Shown here in pieces: positions 1 to 4,166 of a stretch of DNA of 6,255 nt. The position numbers and the translations under genes are program-made. The notes below the pieces were generated by a model. That model was not told where the DNA came from. It did no database searches and saw nothing but the letters and a program-made list of their open reading frames with translations. Each line of letters opens with the position of its first letter. The stretch's first letter is position 1. The stretch comes from JBNAVY01 sp049700195 (GTDB lineage Bacteria; Bacillota; Thermoanaerobacteria; Thermoanaerobacterales; Thermoanaerobacteraceae), in NCBI GenBank assembly GCA_049700195.1, contig JBNAVY010000076.1, positions 1 to 6,255 on the forward strand. Direction: 5' to 3'.

Positions 1-60
1 AAAAGAGCATTGAAAAAAATGAGAGAATTTTTAGGAGAAGATTTCTTAGATGGGTTGTAA
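1..60 (+). CDS. Alternative sigma factor, C-terminal end only (unit 1)
   Basis: Only the last 19 codons and the stop are in the window; the gene begins upstream. The residues KRALKKMREFLGEDFLDGL match the end of the sigma gene at 2260-2637 at 18 of 19 positions (one Arg for Lys), and the DNA differs at two bases. In the complete copy this stretch is the end of sigma region 4, just after the helix-turn-helix, so the fragment is read as the tail of a sister sigma factor. It is followed by the same downstream segment as the other copy and then by an RlpA-like gene. The identity of the missing part is inferred from the second copy. Confidence 0.8.
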   Translation, partial: KRALKKMREFLGEDFLDGL

Positions 61-82
61 ATTAGCATATAACACTCTCTTT
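55..82 (+). promoter_or_regulatory. Candidate TcdR/UviA-type promoter before the RlpA-like gene
   Basis: TTGTAA at 55-60 (overlapping the sigma stop codon) and CTCTTT at 77-82 are separated by 16 bases. From family knowledge, TcdR-dependent toxin promoters have a -35 near TTTACA and a -10 of CTCTTT. The -10 here matches exactly and the -35 only partly. The same pair with the same spacing is found at 2632-2659 ahead of the second effector gene. Transcription would begin near 89 and leave a leader of about 190 nt. No better vegetative promoter was seen in this segment. Tentative. Confidence 0.4.
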
Positions 83-136
83 AATAGGTAGAAGGGTAAA
101 TCGGTCGATTAGTCCCTCGAAAAAATAGCAAAAGCA

Positions 137-276
137 GGTTAATAGCAATAGTTCTTTATATTTAACGTTTCTAAAGATGGCCTTAAAGAACTGAAAACTA
201 TGGTTTGGCTTATAGCGGGTCTGTGTCACGAGGCTATAAGACTAAACAAAAAAATTATTTGAAAAGGAGAATTTTT
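137..276 (+). promoter_or_regulatory. Structured 5' leader of the RlpA-like gene, type unknown
   Basis: This stretch is absent from the second unit, where the effector starts only about 14 bases after the repeat. It can form two hairpins. The first pairs AGTTCTTTA (150-158) with TAAAGAACT (184-192). The second pairs 203-216 (GTTTGGCTTATAGC) with 233-247 (GCTATAAGACTAAAC) with a small bulge, around a 16-nt loop, and is followed by an A-rich run and the ribosome site GGAGA at 266-270. ATAGTT (148-153) could instead pair with AACTAT (196-201), giving a possible switch between folds. A 20-codon frame from ATG 200 to TGA 260 has no good ribosome site and is not called. I compared it from memory with common riboswitch cores (c-di-GMP-I, ydaO, SAM, TPP, purine, T-box) and recognised none. 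Confidence 0.4.
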
Positions 277-1041
277 ATGGCAAATCAAGCAACGTGGTAT
301 GTAGATACAAATGGAGATGGCATTGTCTCTGTAAACAATTACGGAGTAATTAGATTCAAGGTGTCTGTTGGAGGCTATAATCCTGGACAGAGAGCAGAGG
401 TAACTGCTGACCGTCTCAATACAATTTTCGCAGATACCAAGAGAGATCTGGATTTTATCACTCCAACATGGATAAGCAGTAACTATGTGATTGCATCTGC
501 ACATGTGCGAAGAGGAGATGGCCAAGTTACTTTTAAAAATTATCCATATACAATATACGAAGACCTTTATGATACAAATTTAAACCTCATTTGCACTGTT
601 ACGACTGCAGATGCAACCACATATGGCATGAATCCCCCCGTATTGGCTTTGAATTGGACAAGAAATATTAGAGGTGCACTTCAAAGTAGTGACTTAAACT
701 GTCTAAATGAACGTGTTAACTCTTCCAGGCAACTTATTGTACCTACACAAAGTTACGTTGGAAGTAAAAATGTAACTGCTACTTATTATGGTATGGGAGA
801 ACAGCTCTTAAATCCTTATACAAGTAATGGGGAAATATTTCATACTTGCGACCTTACCATTGCATCCGGACTTTCTGATTTACCACGTAACTGTTGGGTT
901 AAAGTAACATACAGTGGAAAAAGCATTATAGCCCGAGTAAATGATACAGCTCCTGCTAACATAATTGATTTGAGCTATGGTGGTATTGCAAAAGCTTTGG
1001 GGTTCCCGGGCAGTGGGACAGTTAACATTTCAGCACCTTAG
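277..1041 (+). CDS. RlpA-like double-psi beta-barrel protein without signal peptide
   Basis: This 254-residue protein ends in an RlpA/expansin-like double-psi beta-barrel (about residues 168-254). Visible hallmarks are ATYYG at 168-172, TSNGEIF, a central WVKVTYSG strand, ARVND with the family-conserved Asp at 223, and IIDLSYGGIAKALG near the end. The first 136 residues resemble the N-terminal part of clostridial 'septal ring lytic transglycosylase RlpA family' proteins: GGYNPGQRAEVTADRLN at 32-48 and ALNWTRNIRGAL at 124-135. Such proteins bind or cleave peptidoglycan glycan strands outside the membrane, yet this one begins MANQATWYVD with no hydrophobic signal segment. The ATG at 277 is chosen because GGAGA lies six bases before it; a longer frame from TTG 205 would run through the leader hairpin. 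It has four cysteines. It sits after a sigma-factor tail and converges on a secreted-protein gene. Family call firm; enzymatic activity and export route unknown. Confidence 0.85.
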   Translation: MANQATWYVDTNGDGIVSVNNYGVIRFKVSVGGYNPGQRAEVTADRLNTIFADTKRDLDFITPTWISSNYVIASAHVRRGDGQVTFKNYPYTIYEDLYDTNLNLICTVTTADATTYGMNPPVLALNWTRNIRGALQSSDLNCLNERVNSSRQLIVPTQSYVGSKNVTATYYGMGEQLLNPYTSNGEIFHTCDLTIASGLSDLPRNCWVKVTYSGKSIIARVNDTAPANIIDLSYGGIAKALGFPGSGTVNISAP

Positions 1042-1059
1042 TTAACAACTAAATAGTCT

Positions 1060-1095
1060 AATGCCCAGGGAGACATATAAACCTCCCTGTGCATT
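1060..1095. terminator. Hairpin between convergent genes
   Basis: AATGCCCAGGGAG (1060-1072) pairs with CTCCCTGTGCATT (1083-1095) with one mismatch in 13, around a 10-nt loop. It lies between the stop codons of two convergent genes and is suited to stop transcription from either side. The T-run is short on the plus strand (ATTTTGG) and absent on the other, so termination efficiency is uncertain. Confidence 0.6.
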
Positions 1096-1105
1096 TTGGC
1101 AAAAC

Positions 1106-1789
1106 CTAAGAGCACATTTTTACAATCCTTGTTAGTTCTTTACCTTTAGTATCCGTAAAAATGAAGGTAAAGATTTTCTCACTATATCCGCTTTCTTTAT
1201 ATGGAAGGTCAGCAACTACTGGGTCAATTGCAACGAAATCATAGCCGGCATCTTGAGGTTGTACATAGATTATTATGTTTTGTCCTTTTACTGTAATTCC
1301 AATGATAGAGCTATACACAGTAAAAATACCTATGCTACCTTCAGGAACAGTAATATTTGACGATACACGTTCCAGTTTATCTACACCTAGAGTATCAAAG
1401 ACCTTACTCCCTTCGCTGTTGCCAGTTATAACATAGAAATTTTGGTTATATAGATCACGCAATTCCGGAAGTTCCTGGTACGGTGACTTTGTTGCCTTTT
1501 GCCAGTCCTTTGAGAAAGCAATTCTGGTAAAAAGAAGAGGTTTTTCTAGGATCGAAGTTAACTTGACAATTCTATTATTACCATCCCATTCTACTTTAGC
1601 CCCTAAGGCATCAGCTACCAACTTAATAGGCACCATTGTTCTTCCATTGATAATTTGCGGTGGCACATCCGGTTTAATCTCACTACCATTTACGATTAAT
1701 TTGATTGTGCTATTTGCAAAAGCAATTATAGTAAAAAATGACACCATTAAAATAACACTAATAAACAACATCAAACTTTTCTTCAACAA
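1106..1789 (-). CDS. Secreted protein with copper-amine-oxidase-N domain and novel C-terminal domain
   Basis: This 227-residue protein has a clear Sec signal peptide (KK, then a hydrophobic run to about residue 25, cleavage likely after AFA). It is followed by a copper amine oxidase N-terminal-like domain at about 27-78 (IKLIVNG, PPQIINGRTMVPIKLVADALGAKVEWD). In clostridial secreted proteins this domain is a small non-catalytic, surface-associated module; no oxidase domain is present. The remaining ~145 residues, with a beta-rich centre (GIFTVYSSIIGITVKGQNIIIYVQP) and YDFVAIDP, match no family I recognise. Translation starts at TTG 1789, seven bases after GGAG. The gene converges on the RlpA-like gene and has its own promoter module at 1836-1880, shared with the equivalent gene of unit 2. 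A role against the adjacent wall-active protein is inference from position and location only. Confidence 0.82.
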   Translation of the reverse strand: MLKKSLMLFISVILMVSFFTIIAFANSTIKLIVNGSEIKPDVPPQIINGRTMVPIKLVADALGAKVEWDGNNRIVKLTSILEKPLLFTRIAFSKDWQKATKSPYQELPELRDLYNQNFYVITGNSEGSKVFDTLGVDKLERVSSNITVPEGSIGIFTVYSSIIGITVKGQNIIIYVQPQDAGYDFVAIDPVVADLPYKESGYSEKIFTFIFTDTKGKELTRIVKMCS

Positions 1790-1830
1790 AGCTCAACTCC
1801 TTTTAACATTTTCTTTTCAAAATATTTCTA

Positions 1831-1900
1831 TTCCCATTATACCATTCTTTCGTTCTTCTGATATTACAAATTGGTTACAAATTATTAAATTTTTATTAAT
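1831..1900 (-). repeat. Promoter-module repeat, copy 1
   Basis: Aligns without gaps to 4044-4113 with 63 of 70 bases identical. Differences cluster between the -10 and the direct repeat; the direct-repeat half is nearly invariant. Both copies sit upstream of a minus-strand gene that closes a cassette, although those two genes have no evident similarity. Confidence 0.88.
1836..1880 (-). promoter_or_regulatory. Extended -10 promoter with upstream TTACAA direct repeat
   Basis: On the minus strand, TGGTATAAT (1844-1836) is an extended -10 with a perfect TATAAT. No good -35 lies 17 bases upstream. Instead, two TTACAA hexamers (read on the plus strand at 1864-1869 and 1875-1880, five bases apart, 11-bp period) end 22 bases from the -10. 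OmpR/PhoB-family response regulators bind direct repeats with this spacing, and a poor -35 beside such a repeat suggests activation. The regulator is not in the window. Transcription would start near 1829 and give a leader of about 40 nt. Confidence 0.65.
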
Positions 1901-1939
1901 TTTTTTATTAATTATCTTAATAAATTCTTTAGAAAATAT

Positions 1940-1963
1940 TGCTATAATAGTTAGTACCAACTA
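1940..1963 (+). promoter_or_regulatory. Extended -10 promoter with overlapping palindrome, for the sigma operon
   Basis: TGCTATAAT (1940-1948) is an extended -10 with a perfect TATAAT and no convincing -35. Immediately after it and sharing its last T is a 16-bp near-perfect palindrome, TAGTTAGTACCAACTA (1948-1963, one mismatched pair), which would cover the transcription start. That position suits a repressor operator. The predicted start near 1955 gives a leader of about 130 nt before the sigma genes. The equivalent region of unit 1 is outside the window. Confidence 0.5.
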
Positions 1964-2083
1964 TTCAGCTACTTTAGATATTTTCTCTTTATTTGTAAGA
2001 AATCCCTTGTCATGGGTTGTTTTTTGTAATAAATATAGCTCCTTAATATATAGAAGGTAATTTTTTATATGAAGGTGATTAAA

Positions 2084-2263
2084 TTGAAAAACAAATCTCT
2101 TCCCAATACAAAACCAAAAGAAAAAGATGAAAAAATATTATTAGAAATTATAGATAAGTTTAAACCCCTACTCAATAAATACAAGAAAAAGCTCGAATAT
2201 GATGGTGCCGAAGAGGATCTATTACTTTGGCTTTTGAAAACAATTACTAAGCTTAAAGGGTGA
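2084..2263 (+). CDS. Sigma region 1.2/2.1-like small protein (N-terminal half of split sigma factor)
   Basis: A 59-residue charged protein. Its centre, LEIIDKFKPLLNKYKKKLEYDGAEEDL and following LLWLLKTITKL, is the N-terminal signature of small clostridial sigma factors of the TcdR/BotR/UviA type: a KF.PLL.KY..KL helix, then an acidic EEDL helix in region 2. Similar peptides are often annotated as helix-turn-helix domain proteins. It has no region 4; that is supplied by the next frame, which starts within its stop codon (GTGA at 2260-2263). Start TTG 2084 is chosen because AGGTGAT (2073-2079), a 7-base match to the 16S rRNA 3' end, sits just before it; an in-frame ATG at 2069 has a weaker, more distant site (64 residues). 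It may act as a separate subunit or be the front half of one frameshifted gene. Confidence 0.7.
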   Translation: MKNKSLPNTKPKEKDEKILLEIIDKFKPLLNKYKKKLEYDGAEEDLLLWLLKTITKLKG

Positions 2264-2637
2264 TTCTTATACTCAATATAAATGATGAAAAATTAATCTC
2301 ATACATCGCAAAAGGCATGAAAAATGAATACATAAGGCTTTCTAAAAAATATAAGAAAATTAAGGAAAAAGAGATTCTCATTGAAGATGAAGAAATTATT
2401 AGCAGTGATAGTGAAAATGCTCAAAATATAGAAATCAAGCTTGCAATAGAAGATGCACTACAAAAACTGACTCCCTTGCAAAAAGAAATAATAATTGAAA
2501 CAATTTTATATGGAAAAAAAGAAAATGAAATAGCTTTAAAGCTTCATATTTCACAGCAGGCAGTAAATAAGACAAAGAAAAGAGCATTGAAAAAAATGAA
2601 AGAATTTTTAGGAGAAGATTTTTTAGATGGGTTGTAA
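2260..2637 (+). CDS. Alternative sigma factor, region 2 remainder and region 4 (unit 2)
   Basis: This 125-residue protein carries the rest of a small group 5-type sigma factor. Residues about 8-31 (NDEKLISYIAKGMKNEYIRLSKKY) resemble the end of region 2.1 into 2.2-2.3. After an acidic linker, residues about 65-118 (LTPLQKEIIIETILYGKKENEIALKLHISQQAVNKTKKRALKKMKEFL) form a region 4 helix-turn-helix for the -35 element. The start is GTG 2260, overlapping the previous stop by four bases, with only a weak AAAGGG ribosome site, so translation is probably coupled. Fused by a -1 shift at the overlap, the two frames would give one normal-looking sigma factor. In TcdR, BotR and UviA, relatives drive toxin or bacteriocin genes beside them; here the next gene is a wall-hydrolase-like protein 88 bases downstream with no terminator between. 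Confidence 0.82.
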   Translation: MILILNINDEKLISYIAKGMKNEYIRLSKKYKKIKEKEILIEDEEIISSDSENAQNIEIKLAIEDALQKLTPLQKEIIIETILYGKKENEIALKLHISQQAVNKTKKRALKKMKEFLGEDFLDGL

Positions 2638-2712
2638 ATTAGCATATAACACTCTCTTTAATAGGTAGAAGGATAAATCGGTCGATTAGTCCCTCGAAAA
2701 AATAATAAAAGC
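2578..2712 (+). repeat. Cassette repeat, copy 2 (sigma 3' end plus leader)
   Basis: Partner of 1-135, with 130 of 135 bases identical and no gaps. Within its non-coding part both copies keep the CTCTTT box and a possible small hairpin: GGAT (2671-2674) with GTCC (2689-2692), enclosing AATC/GATT around a GGTC loop. The A/G difference at 2673 leaves that stem pairable in both copies. Homology ends just before the ribosome site of the unit 2 effector. Confidence 0.93.
2632..2659 (+). promoter_or_regulatory. Candidate TcdR/UviA-type promoter before the glucosaminidase-like gene
   Basis: TTGTAA (2632-2637, overlapping the sigma stop) and CTCTTT (2654-2659) are spaced by 16 bases, as in copy 1. 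The CTCTTT box equals the -10 reported for TcdR-dependent promoters; the -35 resembles TTTACA only loosely. If used, transcription starts near 2666 with a leader of about 60 nt, letting the sigma factor switch on the effector directly, in addition to readthrough from the sigma gene. Confidence 0.42.
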
Positions 2713-2716
2713 GAGG
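2692..2716 (+). promoter_or_regulatory. Possible hairpin hiding the effector ribosome site
   Basis: CCTCG (2692-2696), inside the conserved leader, can pair with CGAGG (2712-2716), which contains the GAGG ribosome site nine bases before ATG 2726. The loop is 15 nt and A-rich, so the five-pair stem is weak alone. Copy 1 keeps CCTCG but has lost the CGAGG partner, so the pairing is unit-specific or fortuitous. Confidence 0.3.
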
Positions 2717-2725
2717 TAGATTTTT

Positions 2726-3364
2726 ATGGCTACTTGTCCAACAAGCCCAAAACCAAATTATACAACTTTTGTAAACAACTATTTAAGTTATGCACAAACA
2801 GCTTCACGCTCCTTACAATTGCCCGTTGCTGCAATATTAGCTCATTGGTATCAAGAATGGGGAATGCCAATAAAAAATCCTACATTTCAAACATGGGCTC
2901 CAAGTGGAATATGTGTGAGTGGATATTGTGGAGGTAGTACTGGAAATGCATTTCCTATATTTTGTACCTTAAACGACGGTGTACAAGCTTATATAAAACA
3001 AATGAATTATTACAATGATGGCAGTCATATAGACATTTTTGGCTTTCCAACTAAACTTTCAACGTTCTTTAACATCGGTTATAAAGCGGGAGGAAAAACA
3101 GCAACAGTAAAAAATGATAATGGAAATACAGTAATAGCTCAAGGCGTAACACATTATGGATTAAATGATATTCCTGAGTTCCCAACTCCTCAACAATTGA
3201 CATATTATGAACATCAAGCTTTATATTCTGTTTTAGAAGCTCTTGGTGCATCTGAATGGGATGCTGGTTATTATTTTAGTGGAACAGATATACAGCCTGG
3301 ACAATCTCTAATTAATATTGTAATAAATTCGGGTTGGCAAGATTTGTACAATTATATTTATTAA
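2726..3364 (+). CDS. Glucosaminidase/FlgJ-like peptidoglycan hydrolase without signal peptide
   Basis: This 212-residue protein resembles the lysozyme-like endo-beta-N-acetylglucosaminidase fold seen in FlgJ, LytG and Acm-type muramidases, which cut peptidoglycan glycan strands. Residues 15-46 (FVNNYLSYAQTASRSLQLP, then VAAILAHWYQEWGMP) align with the family pattern 'F...i.p.A...a...gvp.s..lAQ...ESGWG', making Glu44 the likely catalytic acid, though ESGWG has become EWGMP. The middle contains GNAFPIFCTLNDGVQAYIKQM and the C terminus contains ALGASEWDAGYYFSGTDIQPGQSLINI, a stretch common in these enzymes. There is no signal peptide (MATCPTSPKPNY), although the substrate lies outside the membrane, and there are four cysteines. 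ATG 2726 has GAGG nine bases upstream. The gene follows a sigma factor and converges on a membrane-anchored protein gene, as in unit 1. Confidence 0.78.
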   Translation: MATCPTSPKPNYTTFVNNYLSYAQTASRSLQLPVAAILAHWYQEWGMPIKNPTFQTWAPSGICVSGYCGGSTGNAFPIFCTLNDGVQAYIKQMNYYNDGSHIDIFGFPTKLSTFFNIGYKAGGKTATVKNDNGNTVIAQGVTHYGLNDIPEFPTPQQLTYYEHQALYSVLEALGASEWDAGYYFSGTDIQPGQSLINIVINSGWQDLYNYIY

Positions 3365-3396
3365 AAAGGGACTGTAACTTTATCAGTCCCTCTTTA
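3363..3396. terminator. Bidirectional terminator between convergent genes
   Basis: AGGGACTG (3367-3374) pairs with CAGTCCCT (3384-3391) around a nine-base loop, flanked by A-rich DNA on the left and CTTTAAT on the right. On the minus strand the stem is followed by TTTTTAAT, so it should end the minus-strand gene well and the plus-strand gene fairly well. It begins inside the stop codon of the glucosaminidase-like gene. Confidence 0.82.
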
Positions 3397-3413
3397 ATAA
3401 AAAATTGTTACAT

Positions 3414-3974
3414 TTACTTTAATGCTCTTTTCCATTCTTCAGGCAAAGGATAACCCTTTATAAATGCTTGCCCATGATATACAGGTATTATACCTGATTC
3501 AACAGCAGGTTTTATAGGAACATGCTGTGCAACTATTACTGAACCAGGTGGTATATCACCAAACATAGGCACAGGCGGCCAATATCTACCGTCAGGTGGA
3601 AAGTATAAGAAAACAACTCCTTGAAGCGTTATGTATAAAATCTTATCATTGGAAGCGTTGTTGTTAACTGAATAAATATATTTTTGCCACACTTTAGGTA
3701 ATTTCCAATCATCAAATGAAGTAGAATTAGTTCCATAATCTCTCCATATTCCTCCATAAATATCAGTACCATAAACGGGTATTTGTGACATATCAAAAGA
3801 TGAACTTTCCTTTAATTGTTTCAAAATTTCTTTTTGAGAAATTGGATTTGCCAAATCAATGTTCTGAGCATTGTTCGCCATTGTTTCATTTGCTTTATAT
3901 TTTATGTATCCCTGGGTTATCAATACACCAATTATTATTCCAACTACAAAATTTAAAAAATATCTTCCTCTCAT
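3414..3974 (-). CDS. Membrane-anchored extracytoplasmic protein of unknown family
   Basis: This 186-residue protein starts MRGR followed by one hydrophobic segment (about residues 6-20, FLNFVVGIIIGVLIT). There is no evident cleavage site and positive charges lie before it, so it is probably a type II anchor with the rest outside. The outer part has a helical linker (ISQKEILKQLKESSSF) and then a domain rich in Tyr, Trp, Pro and Gly (IPVYGTDIYGGIWRDYG, DDWKLPKVWQKYI, YFPPDGRYWPPVPMFGDIPPGSVIVAQ). It contains no cysteine. I do not recognise the family. ATG 3974 has a G-rich ribosome site (GGGGGGAT) just upstream. It converges on the glucosaminidase-like gene and is driven by a promoter module shared with the unit 1 partner gene, although the two proteins look unrelated. 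An inhibitor or immunity role toward the neighbouring hydrolase is plausible from location only. Confidence 0.78.
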   Translation of the reverse strand: MRGRYFLNFVVGIIIGVLITQGYIKYKANETMANNAQNIDLANPISQKEILKQLKESSSFDMSQIPVYGTDIYGGIWRDYGTNSTSFDDWKLPKVWQKYIYSVNNNASNDKILYITLQGVVFLYFPPDGRYWPPVPMFGDIPPGSVIVAQHVPIKPAVESGIIPVYHGQAFIKGYPLPEEWKRALK

Positions 3975-4043
3975 CTTATCCCCCCAATATTACTTTAAAA
4001 ACTTATTAATCTTTCATCCAAGCATTCAATGTTTCTACTCATA

Positions 4044-4113
4044 TTCCCATTATATCATTATTTCCTATATCTGATATTACAAATTGGTTACAAACTATTA
4101 AATTTTTATTAAT
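4044..4113 (-). repeat. Promoter-module repeat, copy 2
   Basis: Partner of 1831-1900 with 63 of 70 bases identical and no gaps. The right boundary of similarity is at 4113, immediately before the terminator hairpin at 4121, so this probably marks the end of the cassette region. Confidence 0.88.
4049..4093 (-). promoter_or_regulatory. Extended -10 promoter with upstream TTACAA direct repeat (copy 2)
   Basis: On the minus strand TGATATAAT (4057-4049) is an extended -10. The TTACAA hexamers are at 4077-4082 and 4088-4093 on the plus strand, with the same 11-bp period and the same 22-base distance to the -10 as in copy 1. Transcription would start near 4042, giving a leader of about 70 nt. Conservation of spacing despite sequence changes between the elements supports a functional site. 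Confidence 0.65.
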
Positions 4114-4120
4114 AAAAACA

Positions 4121-4146
4121 GACAAAAGGGGACAGTCCCCTTTGTC
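4121..4146 (-). terminator. GGGGAC/GTCCCC hairpin terminator, REP-like
   Basis: GACAAAAGGGGAC (4121-4133) pairs with GTCCCCTTTGTC (4135-4146) with one bulged A and a minimal centre. On the minus strand it is followed by TGTTTTTATT, so it reads as an intrinsic terminator for the membrane-protein gene ending at 4167. The GGGGAC...GTCCCC plus TTTGTC design recurs in many Firmicute genomes and resembles REP-type palindromes mobilised by IS200-like transposases; that link is from memory and not tested here. Confidence 0.75.
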
Positions 4147-4166
4147 CGGCTTTTATTTATCATTAA

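Larger units (their letters stand above)
1..135 (+). repeat. Cassette repeat, copy 1 (sigma 3' end plus leader)
   Basis: Aligns without gaps to 2578-2712 with 130 of 135 bases identical. It covers the last codons of the sigma gene and about 75 bases of non-coding DNA after the stop. The non-coding part is as conserved as the coding part (three differences, two of them in the last ten bases), so it is either recently duplicated or functional. Similarity stops at about 136, where unit 1 carries an extra structured leader before its effector gene. The true left end lies outside the window. Confidence 0.93.

Noticed and set aside
200..262. A 20-codon leader peptide from ATG 200
   Set aside because: No recognisable ribosome site precedes it and the bases are better explained by hairpin formation.
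205..276. A TTG start at 205 giving a 24-residue N-terminal extension of the RlpA-like protein
   Set aside because: It runs through a stable leader hairpin, has no ribosome site, adds no signal peptide, and ATG 277 has a good GGAGA site six bases away.
226..525. Minus-strand frame of 99 codons
   Set aside because: Antisense shadow inside the well-supported RlpA-like gene; no ribosome site or recognisable protein motif.
1563..2060. Plus-strand frame of 165 codons
   Set aside because: It runs antisense through the signal-peptide end of the 1106-1789 gene and across its promoter region; the hydrophobic composition is that of AT-rich DNA and complemented codons.
2675..2697. Resemblance of CGGTCGATTAGT and CCCTCGA in the leader to the antisense of the 23S rRNA 3' end
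   Set aside because: The match is from memory, short, and the pieces are in a different order from rRNA. A BLAST against 23S rRNA would decide; not claimed.
3785..4074. Two overlapping plus-strand frames (3785-4009 and 3871-4074)
   Set aside because: Antisense to the start of the anchored-protein gene and its promoter; no motif or ribosome site.
1..4113. Prophage or transposon explanation for the duplicated region
   Set aside because: No integrase, transposase, structural phage gene, attachment site or terminal inverted repeat is visible in the window. A phage-derived origin of the effectors stays possible but unsupported here.
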